The notes: generated from the sequence alone by a model not told the origin. A stretch of DNA of 55,349 nucleotides from Alistipes sp. (GCA_017559615.1 JAFYRB010000025.1:1-55349); one strand, 5' to 3'. Counted from the stretch's first letter, positions 23,662 through 32,869 are shown. Translations and numbers: made by a program.

Positions 23662-25485
23662 ATGAGTGAGATAAAGAGAGATATAAAAGAACTTGTCTCG
23701 GCACTACCCCACACCCCTGGCATCTACCAATTCGTGGATAAGAGTGGTACGATTATATATGTAGGTAAGGCCAAGGATCTCAAGCGCCGTGTATCGTCAT
23801 ACTTTGTCGAGAGCAGAGAGCATTCGGCAAAGGTGATTGTGATGGTGCGTCAGGTGGTGGACATACGACATATCGTGGTGGACTCGGAGCAGGATGCCCT
23901 ACTACTCGAGAACTCGCTGATAAAGAGCCTACAACCACGCTACAACATCCTCCTTAAGGATGATAAGACATACCCTTGGATTGTTGTTCGCCGCGAGCCA
24001 TTTCCCCGTGTAGAGTCTACGCGTCAGCTCATCCGCGATGGTTCACAATACTTCGGTCCTTATAGTTCGGTGTCGATGCAGCGCTCCATCCTTGAGTTTA
24101 TACGCGACGTTGTGCCACTACGTACGTGTAAGTTAAATCTCTCGAACACAACCATCAAGGCGGGCAAGCATAGCGTATGCCTACAATATCACCTCGGAAA
24201 CTGCAAGGCTCCCTGCGTGGGATATCAAAGCGAGGAGGAGTATGCCGAGAGCGTGGAGCTTGTGAAGTCGATTCTCAAGGGTGACCTTCGCCCTGTACGC
24301 GAATGGCTCGAGAGAGAGATGACACACGCAGCCGAGGAGCTAAAATTCGAGGTTGCAGAGCATTACAAGCATCGCCTAAATGCACTCTCGGAGTATCAGT
24401 CGCGCTCGGTCATCGTGAGTTCGAAGATTGTGGATTGCGACGTATTCTCGCTTCTTCGTGATGACGACATCGCCTATTGCAACTTTGTTAGCCTTCGTCA
24501 CGGCTCTATCGTTGCAGTGCAAACTATACGCCTTAAGCCTGGTGTGGAAACCACCGACGAGGAGCTTCTGTCGCACGCCATAGAGCATATTGTTGAGAAT
24601 ATGTGTGTAAAACTCGCACGCGAGGTTATCGTTCCCGTCGTACCCTCGGCAGCGATACTCTTCGACGGCGTGGTATTCAACACTCCAAAGCGTGGCGAAA
24701 AGGCCGATTTGCTGGAGTTTTCGCTCCGTAGCGCACGCATCTATCGCGCCGAAATACTCAAGAATATGGAGATTAAAAACCCCGAGCGACATACCGAGCG
24801 ACTTATGGAGGCTATGCGCCGAGAGCTACACCTCTCGAAGCAGCCACGACATATCGAGTGCTTCGATAACTCCAACCTTCAGGGTACCAACCCCGTAGCA
24901 TCGTGCGTGGTATTCCGCGATGGCAAACCCTCGAAAAAGGAGTACCGCCACTTCAACATCAAGAGTGTCGAAGGCCCTGATGATTTTGCGTCGATGCGCG
25001 AGATTGTACACCGCCGCTACTCACGACTTTTGGAGGAGGGTGCAGAGCTTCCCGACCTTATCATCGTGGATGGTGGTAAGGGACAGCTCTCGAGTGCCTA
25101 CTCTGTTATCAAGGAGCTGGGCATCGAGAATCGTGTTACCATCGTGGGCCTTGCCAAGCGTCTTGAGGAGGTCTTCTACCCTGGCGACCCTACACCCTAC
25201 TACCTAAGTCGTACGGGAGAGCCACTAAAGGTGATTTGTCATATTCGAGATGAGGCGCACCGCTTTGGCATCACGTTTCACCGCCAGAAGCGCGACAAGA
25301 AGTTTATTGATAGCGAGTTGAGCCATATCCCTGGCATCGGCGATAAGAGCCTCACGCAGTTGCTGCGCCACTTCAAAACCGTACGTGCAGTACGCGAGGC
25401 GAGCGTCGAGCAACTTACGGAGGTTGTGGGTAAGAAGCGAGCCGAGGCGATAGTGGCATACTTCGGTAAAGGAGCCGATAATTAG
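23662..25485 (+). CDS. uvrC: Excinuclease ABC subunit C
   Basis: A 607-residue nuclease of nucleotide excision repair that cuts both sides of a lesion in the UvrB-DNA complex. The GIY-YIG domain begins at PGIYQF (GIY 20-22, YVG 33-35); a UVR segment is near residue 200-235; the RNase H-like 5' nuclease part has IECFDNSNLQGTNPVASCVVF and LIIVDGGKGQL; helix-hairpin-helix motifs end the protein (SHIPGIGDKSLTQLLRHF). No separate promoter is seen in the 13-base gap after the fucosidase gene. Confidence 0.96.
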   Translation: MSEIKRDIKELVSALPHTPGIYQFVDKSGTIIYVGKAKDLKRRVSSYFVESREHSAKVIVMVRQVVDIRHIVVDSEQDALLLENSLIKSLQPRYNILLKDDKTYPWIVVRREPFPRVESTRQLIRDGSQYFGPYSSVSMQRSILEFIRDVVPLRTCKLNLSNTTIKAGKHSVCLQYHLGNCKAPCVGYQSEEEYAESVELVKSILKGDLRPVREWLEREMTHAAEELKFEVAEHYKHRLNALSEYQSRSVIVSSKIVDCDVFSLLRDDDIAYCNFVSLRHGSIVAVQTIRLKPGVETTDEELLSHAIEHIVENMCVKLAREVIVPVVPSAAILFDGVVFNTPKRGEKADLLEFSLRSARIYRAEILKNMEIKNPERHTERLMEAMRRELHLSKQPRHIECFDNSNLQGTNPVASCVVFRDGKPSKKEYRHFNIKSVEGPDDFASMREIVHRRYSRLLEEGAELPDLIIVDGGKGQLSSAYSVIKELGIENRVTIVGLAKRLEEVFYPGDPTPYYLSRTGEPLKVICHIRDEAHRFGITFHRQKRDKKFIDSELSHIPGIGDKSLTQLLRHFKTVRAVREASVEQLTEVVGKKRAEAIVAYFGKGADN

Positions 25486-25511
25486 CCAATTTCCGCTATA
25501 ACGGATCAAAA

Positions 25512-25539
25512 TTTCACCGCCCTATTTTGGCGTTTCACC
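25512..25539 (+). promoter_or_regulatory. Phased TTTCACC direct repeats (candidate activator site)
   Basis: TTTCACC at 25512-25518 and again at 25533-25539, start-to-start 21 bp, two helical turns. They lie 53-80 bp upstream of the sigma-54-type -24 element, where enhancer-binding activators usually bind. Confidence 0.45.
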
Positions 25540-25590
25540 CAGCGAGGTAATTACGCACTTAATTTTCAGAATATGCCCTAAAGTGCTGTG

Positions 25591-25605
25591 TGGCACAGAT
25601 TTTGC
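25591..25605 (+). promoter_or_regulatory. Sigma-54-type -24/-12 promoter before the ECF sigma gene
   Basis: TGGCAC (25591-25596), five bases, TTGC (25602-25605): the GG and GC pairs have the exact 10-bp separation of the sigma-54 consensus. Predicted start near 25617, leader about 160 bases. A TAATTTTG box at 25658-25665, without a good -33, may be a second, primary-sigma promoter. Confidence 0.55.
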
Positions 25606-25775
25606 CCAAAAAAAAGGAAGAATATTTGGGTGGGCAGACAAAATTAAGCGATAATTGTAATTTTGCAGATTAAAATATTATTTATATCTTGCAATCGAAA
25701 AGAAAGATTAACTAACTAAAAAACGTATTGCCTATCGAAAAAATTCTACTCTTGGACTAACTAAAATAGAAGAGT

Positions 25776-26360
25776 ATGAACGTGAATGTATTGAGCGATC
25801 GAGTATTGCTTAACAACTACCTTTTGGGAGATAGGAGTGCTATATCTGAACTTATAGAGCGTCACTCAAAGCGAGTACGCAGTTACATCGGTATGATGGT
25901 CAAGGATGACGCCGTTGCCGATGACATTTTCCAGGAGACATTTATCAAGGCTGTGAAGGTTATCGACGAGGGTCGATACACCGACTCTGGCAAGTTCCTA
26001 TCGTGGGTGTTGCGTATTGCACACAACCGCGTGTTGGACTATTTCCGTCGCGAGAAGGCAAATAAGCAGGTTAACGAGTCGGAGGCGGGCTACGACGTTA
26101 TTGGCACACTACGCTTTTCGGAGCCAACAACCGAGGATGAGATGGTACATAGCGAGATGGAGCAGACCATACGCGACCTTATCGATCTACTTCCAGAGGA
26201 GCAGCAGGAGGTAGTACGTCTGCGCTACTACTCGAAGCTCTCGTTTCAGGAGATTGCCGAGCAGACAGAGGTGAGCATAAACACCGCATTGGGACGTATG
26301 CGTTATGCGCTTATCAACCTACGTAGGATGATAAAGGAGAAAAATATCGTATTAAGTTAG
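25776..26360 (+). CDS. ECF-type RNA polymerase sigma factor
   Basis: A 194-residue sigma-70 family protein with only regions 2 and 4. Region 2 covers about residues 24-92 (DDAVADDIFQETFIKAVK, then FLSWVLRIAHNRVLDYFRRE) and region 4 about 128-185 (LPEEQQEVVRLRYYSKLSFQEIAEQTEVS is the -35-binding helix-turn-helix, given here in part). No anti-sigma gene with a membrane helix follows; instead a 46-residue acidic protein does. The long 290-base upstream region has a sigma-54-type promoter, so this gene may link two alternative sigma systems (inference). Confidence 0.92.
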   Translation: MNVNVLSDRVLLNNYLLGDRSAISELIERHSKRVRSYIGMMVKDDAVADDIFQETFIKAVKVIDEGRYTDSGKFLSWVLRIAHNRVLDYFRREKANKQVNESEAGYDVIGTLRFSEPTTEDEMVHSEMEQTIRDLIDLLPEEQQEVVRLRYYSKLSFQEIAEQTEVSINTALGRMRYALINLRRMIKEKNIVLS

Positions 26361-26430
26361 CATCACGCGCAATAATTTACATATAGGCTACGTTAGTTGT
26401 TTAAAATCACAAACAATAAACCATTTGCCT

Positions 26431-26571
26431 ATGAGTGAATTTGACCCGCGAACACTACAACTATACAGCGAGGAGCAACTTCTACTAAATGATGTTGTGC
26501 AGGAGGATGCCGACTTACTCTTCTTAGACACCTACCTCACCGACCTGTTTATGTGTAACAAATGCGAGTAG
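26431..26571 (+). CDS. 46-residue acidic protein after the sigma factor
   Basis: This small frame lies 70 bases downstream of the ECF sigma gene on the same strand. It encodes a strongly acidic protein (SEFDPRTLQLYSEEQLLL start; NDVVQEDADLLFLDTYL middle) that ends in a C-x2-C pair (MCNKCE). Codon use (GAG, CTA, GAC) resembles its neighbours. It has no promoter of its own but has a perfect terminator whose left arm contains its stop codon, so it is the last gene of the sigma operon. Size and charge would fit a small sigma-binding or regulatory peptide; this is speculation. Confidence 0.6.
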   Translation: MSEFDPRTLQLYSEEQLLLNDVVQEDADLLFLDTYLTDLFMCNKCE

Positions 26572-26596
26572 CACGCGCTACTCGCATTCTTATTTT
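26563..26596 (+). terminator. Terminator of the sigma factor operon
   Basis: A perfect 9-bp stem (26563-26571 with 26578-26586), loop CACGCG, followed by TTCTTATTTTAT. The TAG of the 46-residue protein is the last part of the left arm. Confidence 0.88.
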
Positions 26597-27665
26597 ATAC
26601 AATCTCTACGTTCTCAATACTCTCTTGCTGCACGGTATCCAGCGGATGGGACTGATACTCGACCTTCGCGAAGTCTATCGAAAGAAGGTCGATGCAGCGT
26701 ATCGCACTGTTGTATGCTGTCTTATAGTAGACCTTACGATTGGTTAGGTCGATGGCCGAGGTCCACTGCGTAGCACTTGGGAGGTTCTTCTCCGCAGGAT
26801 TTTCGATGGCAATCGGCACATCAAAATTATTTAACAGATGGAAGCACTCCAGGACTGTATCCTTTCCCGTAGCACGTTGTGGCGCGGTATTACGGAAGAA
26901 CGCAGCACGCACAAAGCGTGACGGAGGGGTGAAATCTCCTGGTAGGCCAAGCATCGCGGAGCTTCCTCCAATAGGTGTCAGCTTCTCATCACCAAGCTGA
27001 TACGAGGGTGCATCGCCAGGGCGGAGGTTGACATAGTTATTTAAGTTCGCAAGATGCCACTCGAAGCCTGGAGCATTGGTAAGCACACCTACGACATTTT
27101 CGTAGAAGTGTATCGCACCTCCAACAATCTCCATCACGACTTGACGTCCCGAAGGCTCACCAATTCGCCAATGGACAACAGCCGAGCGCTCGAGCCCCAC
27201 AATCGTAACATTCTCAACCGCCTGCTTCACCTCCTCAATCGTTGCACAGTTCGTAAGCATCCATTGCACCACTTGAAGGTCGGCAAGAGTATAGGCATTA
27301 TAGGCGCTATTATAGGCTACATAGCTACCATAATCGGGAAAGAAGAACAAACCCGCCGAGAGTCCCGCCTCGTTTATACCTTCGGCAATAAACACCTTCT
27401 CCACAACAGCCATACCCACAGCGCCATATTTCGCTCTCCACTTTATGCCATTTAGGCCCGTAGGCGTATAGGATTGAAGCGCCTCGCCACGCGGAATAAT
27501 TACATACTCGCTCTTGAGTGGACTATGAGACCACTCTATGGTTCGCGCCTGAATATAACTTCCATCAGCCGCCGTAAGCGAGATTCCCGTACACGCAACA
27601 CTCGGACAAGTGCCACCTATAACCGCAGCAGCACCCAACAATAACCCTTTCGTAAACTCTTTCAT
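26595..27665 (-). CDS. Choloylglycine hydrolase-family amidase
   Basis: A 356-residue exported member of the Ntn-hydrolase family that includes bile salt hydrolase and penicillin V acylase. A signal peptide precedes Cys25 (SVACTGISL), the expected N-terminal nucleophile after cleavage. Next come QARTIEWS (Arg41; Glu44 where bile salt hydrolases have Asp), FIAEGINEAGL and LTNAPGFEW, the usual oxyanion and binding positions. It hydrolyses a C-N amide bond in a linear amide; bile salts are a plausible gut substrate but N-acyl amino acids or lactones are also possible. It faces the sigma operon and stands alone. Confidence 0.85.
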   Translation of the reverse strand: MKEFTKGLLLGAAAVIGGTCPSVACTGISLTAADGSYIQARTIEWSHSPLKSEYVIIPRGEALQSYTPTGLNGIKWRAKYGAVGMAVVEKVFIAEGINEAGLSAGLFFFPDYGSYVAYNSAYNAYTLADLQVVQWMLTNCATIEEVKQAVENVTIVGLERSAVVHWRIGEPSGRQVVMEIVGGAIHFYENVVGVLTNAPGFEWHLANLNNYVNLRPGDAPSYQLGDEKLTPIGGSSAMLGLPGDFTPPSRFVRAAFFRNTAPQRATGKDTVLECFHLLNNFDVPIAIENPAEKNLPSATQWTSAIDLTNRKVYYKTAYNSAIRCIDLLSIDFAKVEYQSHPLDTVQQESIENVEIV

Positions 27666-27715
27666 AGCTCAAAAATTTTAGTCCTTGAACTATATTACAC
27701 TAATCGCGCCACGAC

Positions 27716-27751
27716 AAAAAAACACTGCCCAACACCGTAGTGTCGGGCAGT
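27716..27751 (-). terminator. Terminator after the M16 peptidase gene
   Basis: ACTGCCC/GGGCAGT (27724-27730, 27745-27751) extended by ACAC-CGTA-GTGT inside; seven A at 27716-27722 supply the minus-strand T-run. Confidence 0.92.
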
Positions 27752-27774
27752 ATCGTTATATTCAAGGTGAGTCG

Positions 27775-30594
27775 TTACTCAACCTCTGGACGCATCATAA
27801 CAAGAGTGCGGTTGTTGTCATCGAGCATCTTCTGTGCCAATGCCTTAACATCCTCAAGAGTTACGCTCTCCAAGATACCGAGGTACTCCTCCTTGTAGTT
27901 GTAACCCTCCTCGTACCAACGTGTGATAGCTGATACCCAGCCGCTGTTGTTATCGAGAACATTAGCGTAGTTCTTCTGCAAGAACTCCTTAGCCTTAGCT
28001 ACGTCGTCTGCCAAAGGACCCTCCTCAGCAATCTTGCGAATCTCCTTATCGCAAATCTCAACCAACTCGTCAGCCAACTGGTCGTTAGTATCGAATACGA
28101 TAGCCATAAAGTAGTTCTCAGTAGGATACTCATCAATTGCACCCTGAACAGATACACCATAAGTACCACCCTTCTCCTCACGGATAGAAACCATATAACG
28201 TGAGTCAAGAGCGCGGCTCAACAAGTCAACGATAAGACGGTTCTTAGCGTTATCCTCGATAGCACCTGTGTAGATAAGGCGTACTGAAACCTTAGGCTGC
28301 TCCATCTTTGTGCGGAACTCGTTAGTAACGTTACCAGCGTAGCGAACACCATCATCAACAACTGCATACTCAACACTCTTTGATGTTGGGAGTGAACCGA
28401 TATACTTCTCTACGAGTGGCTTCAAAGTCTTAAGGTCAACGTTACCAGCGATGATGAAGCGGAAGTCATCAGCATAAGAGTATAGCTTAGAGTGTACTGC
28501 CTTCAATGCTGGGATGTTCAAAGCCTCAATCTGTGCACCTGAAGTAATCTGGCGACGTGCGTGGTTGCCATAGAGTGTCTTCTGAAGCTCCTTTGAGCAG
28601 ATGTAGTTAGGGTCAGACTCCATATTTGTGAAGTAAGGAACATACATCTTCTTCATATTATCGAGGTCAGTCTGGTCGAAACGTGGAGAAGTGAAGTTCA
28701 AGTACATCAACTGAAGAATAGTCTCAATATCCTTTGGTGAACCACCTGCATTTACAGCGTGCTCGTATGAAGATGTACCTACTGAAGCCCAAGCAGACTT
28801 ACCTGAAAGCTGCTTTGAAAGCTCTGTAGAAGAGAACTTACCAATACCAGAGTTACCCATAATCATACCAAGGAATGAACCCTGATAATACTCCTCGTCG
28901 TTAAGCATTGAAAGACCACCCTTTGATACTGCAGAGATAGTAACCTCGTCAGCCTTCAATGTAGATGGGCGAACGATAACCTTAACGCCATTCTTCAATG
29001 TCCACTCTGTGTAACCAAGTGACTCGTTCTGTGCAGTAGCCTTAACCTTCGAGCCCTTCAACTTTGTAGCAGGGTCGATAAGTGGCTCGATAACAGTGTT
29101 ATCCTCATAAGCCTCAATCTCTGAAGCCTCTACCTCTGCGATGATAGCCTTGATATTCTCCTCAGCAGGAACTGCTACACCCTCCTTCTTTGGTGAGCGA
29201 ACAAGAATTACGAGGTTCTCGTTAGGACGTACCATCTGAAGATAAGCCTGGTTGATAACGTCAACATTGAGCTGGTTGATGAACATCTGGTCGAGCTGCC
29301 ACTCTGTCTCGGCATCCATCATAGGAGTACCCTTTGCATAGTGGTCGAGGTAACGCTGTGCGTAAGCATCGTTGTGAACATCGTTACGGTTTGTATAGCT
29401 CTGCTCTGCCCAGCGCAAAATCTTCTGCTTTGCACGCTCGAACTCACCTGCTGTGAAGCCGTGGCGACGCATACGCTCCATCTCTGTGTAGATAGCGCGG
29501 AAAGCATCATCTGTGCGGCCCTCGTGAGCTGTTGCAGAGAACATTGTAGACTCCATAGTTGGGCAGATACCAATGCTACCCTCGCTCATACCACCACCCA
29601 AGAATGGAGCATCAGCAGCCTGTGCAATCTCATCAAGACGATCGTTCATCATCACTGATACGAAGCTGTTGATAAGGTCGAATGAGTAACCAATCTGTGT
29701 ATTCTTGAACTCCTTTGGAAGAGCATCACGACGCGCGAACATCATAACGCTTGACTGAGTCAACTCCTTGTCAGTGAAGATAGAGATGATAGGCTCCTCG
29801 GTTGCAGGCACCATAATAACCTCCTTCTGTGCAGCATCAGCTGGTGAAGCTGGGATGTCAGCCATAAGGGCCTTAATCTTTGCCTCTACCTGATCTACAT
29901 CAACATCACCTACGATTACCAATGCCTGATACTCTGGGCGATACCACTTCTTGTAGAAGTTAACCAACGATGAACGCTCGAAAGACTTCAAACCATCGAG
30001 GTAACCAATAAGGTTACGGTGCTCATAGAGAGTACCCTTGAACAAGTTCTTAATCATCACGTTCTGCGCACGAAGGCTTGCGCCATCACGAGTACGCAAC
30101 TCCTCCATAATCACACCACGCTCCGAGTCAATCTCCTCAGTCTCCAAAGAGATGAACTGCGACCAGTCGTGGAGGATAAGAAGTGCCAAGTCGAGATTCT
30201 TCTCATCTGTAACAGGGCAATCCTTAATCATATACTCTGTGCAATCCCAAGATGTGAAGGCATTGAGGTTCAAACCGAACTGAACACCAATAGTCTCCAA
30301 CTGCTCAATCATAGCCTTCTCTGGAAGGTTCTCCGAGCCATTGAATGCCATATGCTCAAGGAAGTGAGCCAAACCCTGCTGGTCATCCTCCTCCTGAATA
30401 GCACCTACATCGTGGTAGATGTAGAAGCTAGCCTGTCCCTTTGGCTTCTCATTGTGGCGGATGTAGTAGGTCATACCATTCTCGAGTACACCTACACGCA
30501 CCTCTGGATCCAGTGGAAGAGACTGAATCTGCTGCGCACAGATACTCGTTACACCAATGAAGAGTGCTACGAGTGAAAAAATAAGTTTTTTCAT
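27775..30594 (-). CDS. M16 family zinc metallopeptidase (two-repeat type)
   Basis: A 939-residue secreted peptidase of the insulinase/pitrilysin family. The start is at MKKLIFSLVALFIG, a signal peptide ending ICAQ; an upstream in-frame ATG would spoil it. The inverted zinc motif HFLEH is at residues 77-81, with the downstream Glu region in EEIDSERGVIMEEL. Four M16 modules are arranged as an active N-terminal half and an inactive C-terminal half, with R/Y motif-like residues near the end (VSIREEKGGTYGV). Codons are the highly-expressed kind seen in mdh and rplI. A TATCTTTG box (30670-30663) lies about 70 bases upstream. It probably degrades peptides in the periplasm. Confidence 0.92.
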   Translation of the reverse strand: MKKLIFSLVALFIGVTSICAQQIQSLPLDPEVRVGVLENGMTYYIRHNEKPKGQASFYIYHDVGAIQEEDDQQGLAHFLEHMAFNGSENLPEKAMIEQLETIGVQFGLNLNAFTSWDCTEYMIKDCPVTDEKNLDLALLILHDWSQFISLETEEIDSERGVIMEELRTRDGASLRAQNVMIKNLFKGTLYEHRNLIGYLDGLKSFERSSLVNFYKKWYRPEYQALVIVGDVDVDQVEAKIKALMADIPASPADAAQKEVIMVPATEEPIISIFTDKELTQSSVMMFARRDALPKEFKNTQIGYSFDLINSFVSVMMNDRLDEIAQAADAPFLGGGMSEGSIGICPTMESTMFSATAHEGRTDDAFRAIYTEMERMRRHGFTAGEFERAKQKILRWAEQSYTNRNDVHNDAYAQRYLDHYAKGTPMMDAETEWQLDQMFINQLNVDVINQAYLQMVRPNENLVILVRSPKKEGVAVPAEENIKAIIAEVEASEIEAYEDNTVIEPLIDPATKLKGSKVKATAQNESLGYTEWTLKNGVKVIVRPSTLKADEVTISAVSKGGLSMLNDEEYYQGSFLGMIMGNSGIGKFSSTELSKQLSGKSAWASVGTSSYEHAVNAGGSPKDIETILQLMYLNFTSPRFDQTDLDNMKKMYVPYFTNMESDPNYICSKELQKTLYGNHARRQITSGAQIEALNIPALKAVHSKLYSYADDFRFIIAGNVDLKTLKPLVEKYIGSLPTSKSVEYAVVDDGVRYAGNVTNEFRTKMEQPKVSVRLIYTGAIEDNAKNRLIVDLLSRALDSRYMVSIREEKGGTYGVSVQGAIDEYPTENYFMAIVFDTNDQLADELVEICDKEIRKIAEEGPLADDVAKAKEFLQKNYANVLDNNSGWVSAITRWYEEGYNYKEEYLGILESVTLEDVKALAQKMLDDNNRTLVMMRPEVE

Positions 30595-30931
30595 AGTTCT
30601 GTTAGTTAATAAGTTATATAAAAAATTGCTTTCTATTCGTACTGTTCGCACAATAATTCAAGCAAAGATACACTTTTTTGCTTAATTTATTGCGTTTTTA
30701 GCTAATTTATTTTCTTATAGCACGATAAAATATCTTATAGCCGAGCAATATACCGTCATACACACACGTATATAACGTTATTAATTTAGGAATTATTTTG
30801 TGGGGGAGGGAAGAGTTTTTGGGGATCAACGACGATACTCAAAAAAGAAGAAATATCACCTTCGATGCACAAAGGTAATCATTATAACGATATTTTTACT
30901 ATTTTTGTAGGAAATAATTAAACGTAATACT
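30595..30931. other. Divergent intergenic region, no gene seen
   Basis: This AT-rich stretch separates the M16 and acyl-ACP thioesterase genes. It contains TATCTTTG (30670-30663, minus) for the peptidase and TATTTTTG (30900-30907, plus) for the thioesterase; neither has a clear TTG at the proper distance. CAAAGGTA at 30870-30877 would be another minus-strand -7 box. I see no frame, hairpin or repeat that demands another feature. Confidence 0.6.
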
Positions 30932-31660
30932 ATGGCAACAATTTCATCATACCCATTCACCATTCAGCCCGAGAACGTAGACTTTACACTTCGTGCCTCG
31001 GCTGCATCCATCATCAGCTATATGCTCAACGTAGCGGGTACGGATGCTCACCTTAAGGGTTTTGGCGTGGAGGCCTTGCAGGGCCACTCCTTCACGTGGG
31101 TGCTATCACGTTTAGCCGTTGAGATTTCCACACAGCCACGTCAGTATACCGACATCGAGATTGACACGTGGGTAAATGAGTTTAACCGTCTCTCGTCAAC
31201 GCGTAACTTCAAGATGCGTATTGGCGATGAGGTTATCGCAGCGGGCGTATCACAGTGGTGTATGCTCAATATGGAGACTCGTCAGGCTGTAGATATGACT
31301 CTTTTGAAGGATGTCTACGAGCGTGCTATGGTTGCCGAGGCCTCGCCTATCGCTGCACCAGCACGTCTTCGTGATGTGGAACCACAGATATCGGTATCTC
31401 GCCCTGTGGTATATAGCGATATAGACTTCAACCGCCACGTAAATACACTTCGCTACATCGACCTTATCTTCGATACACTTCCTCTCGAACTAATTGAGAA
31501 GAACGCAGGTATACGCCTTGATATCAACTTTATAGCCGAGGCTCTGTATGGCGAGGTATTGACCATCGGTGCATATTCAGAGGGCAACGTATGGCAGTTC
31601 GATATTTCGTCGGATAGTGGCAAGAAGTTGTGTCGCGCTAAGATAGAGTTTAAGGCATAA
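30932..31660 (+). CDS. Acyl-ACP thioesterase
   Basis: A 242-residue double hot-dog protein of the plant FatA/FatB-like acyl-ACP thioesterase family, which ends fatty acid elongation by releasing free acids. The second hot-dog domain has YSDIDFNRHVNTLRYID with the catalytic Asp/Asn/His set (about Asp165, Asn167, His169); the first has LQGHSFTWVLSRLAVEI. Bacterial members make short or medium chain acids or supply envelope lipids. The glycosyltransferase begins five bases after the stop. Confidence 0.9.
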   Translation: MATISSYPFTIQPENVDFTLRASAASIISYMLNVAGTDAHLKGFGVEALQGHSFTWVLSRLAVEISTQPRQYTDIEIDTWVNEFNRLSSTRNFKMRIGDEVIAAGVSQWCMLNMETRQAVDMTLLKDVYERAMVAEASPIAAPARLRDVEPQISVSRPVVYSDIDFNRHVNTLRYIDLIFDTLPLELIEKNAGIRLDINFIAEALYGEVLTIGAYSEGNVWQFDISSDSGKKLCRAKIEFKA

Positions 31661-31665
31661 TAACG

Positions 31666-32802
31666 ATGAGCAAGAGGTTAAAGATAGCTATTGTAGGCCC
31701 TGCGCACCCATACCGCGGAGGTCTGGCATCCATTATGGAGACTATGGCTCGCGAGTATCAGTCGCGTGGCTACGACGTGCGTATCCTAACCTTTACACTC
31801 CAATATCCCGAGTTTCTATTCCCTGGCAAGAGCCAAACCGTAGATACCCCACCACCAGCCGACCTTCGCATCACACGTCGCGTCTCAACGGTAAATCCTC
31901 TCTCGTGGATTAGCGTGGGTAGAGAGCTTCGCCGCGAGTCGCCCGATATCGTGCTTATGAAGTATTGGACTCCGTTTATGGCACCCTGCTTCGGAACTAT
32001 CGCACGTATCGCTCGCGGAAATGGCTCGACAAAGGCTATCTGCCAAATCGACAACGTGGAGCCTCACGAGCATCACATAACCGACCGTATCTTCAACCGC
32101 TACTTCCTCGGCTCGATGGATGCGTTTATCTATATGTCGGAACAGGTACATAGCGAGTTGAAGGAGTACACATCGGCTCCAGCACTCTTCTCACCACACC
32201 CTATGTTCGAGAATTTTGGTGCGAGGGTAGAACGTTCCGAGGCGTGCCAAAGACTCGGTCTTAACCCCGCGGTGCGCTATACCCTATTCTTTGGTCTTAT
32301 CCGCGATTACAAGGGTTTGGATACACTCCTTAAGGCGTGGCAGCGTTTCCGCCGCGATGGACATAAGCTACTCATTGCGGGCGAGTTTTACGCCTCACGA
32401 GAGAAATACATCCAGCTAATCAAGGAGTTAGCCATCGAGGACGACATCATTCTCCACGACTTCTTCGTAAAAGATGAGGATGTGAAATACTACTTCTCGG
32501 CTGCGGAGTGCGTGGTGCTACCATATAAGACAGCAACGCAGAGTGGCGTGACACAGATATGCTACAACTTCTGCACGCCTGTGATTGTCACGAATGTTGG
32601 TGGTCTTGCGGAGATTGTTCCCCACGACCGTGTGGGATATGTCTGTGAGCCTTCGGTCGAAGGAGTCTACGATGCCATAACAAAGATATACGAGGGGGAT
32701 ACTATTTCGCGTTTTGCGGAGGCTATGAAGGATGAGCGCCGCCGCTTCTCGTGGAGCGCTATGTGCGACAAAATCGAGGAGGTCTACGAACAAGTTAAGT
32801 AA
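31666..32802 (+). CDS. GT4-type glycosyltransferase
   Basis: A 378-residue GT-B fold enzyme. The N-terminal domain starts with the glycine-rich loop KIAIVGPAHPYRGGLASIME; the C-terminal nucleotide-sugar-binding domain has YTLFFGLIRDYKGLDTLLKA and the acceptor/donor region GVTQICYNFCTPVIVTNVGGLAEIV, typical of GT family 4. Donor and acceptor cannot be told. Close coupling to the acyl-ACP thioesterase suggests an envelope lipid or glycan product, but that is inference. Confidence 0.88.
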   Translation: MSKRLKIAIVGPAHPYRGGLASIMETMAREYQSRGYDVRILTFTLQYPEFLFPGKSQTVDTPPPADLRITRRVSTVNPLSWISVGRELRRESPDIVLMKYWTPFMAPCFGTIARIARGNGSTKAICQIDNVEPHEHHITDRIFNRYFLGSMDAFIYMSEQVHSELKEYTSAPALFSPHPMFENFGARVERSEACQRLGLNPAVRYTLFFGLIRDYKGLDTLLKAWQRFRRDGHKLLIAGEFYASREKYIQLIKELAIEDDIILHDFFVKDEDVKYYFSAAECVVLPYKTATQSGVTQICYNFCTPVIVTNVGGLAEIVPHDRVGYVCEPSVEGVYDAITKIYEGDTISRFAEAMKDERRRFSWSAMCDKIEEVYEQVK

Positions 32803-32813
32803 TCGAAATATAG

Positions 32814-32856
32814 AAAAAACATAGGGCGTATCCGCAATGGATACGCCCTATGTTTT
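32814..32856. terminator. Bidirectional terminator between glycosyltransferase and purB
   Basis: A perfect stem of about 18 bp (32816-32833 with 32839-32856) around GCAAT, A-rich on the left and T-rich on the right, ends both the plus-strand pair and the purine operon. Confidence 0.92.
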
Positions 32857-32869
32857 ATAAAGTAGTTGA

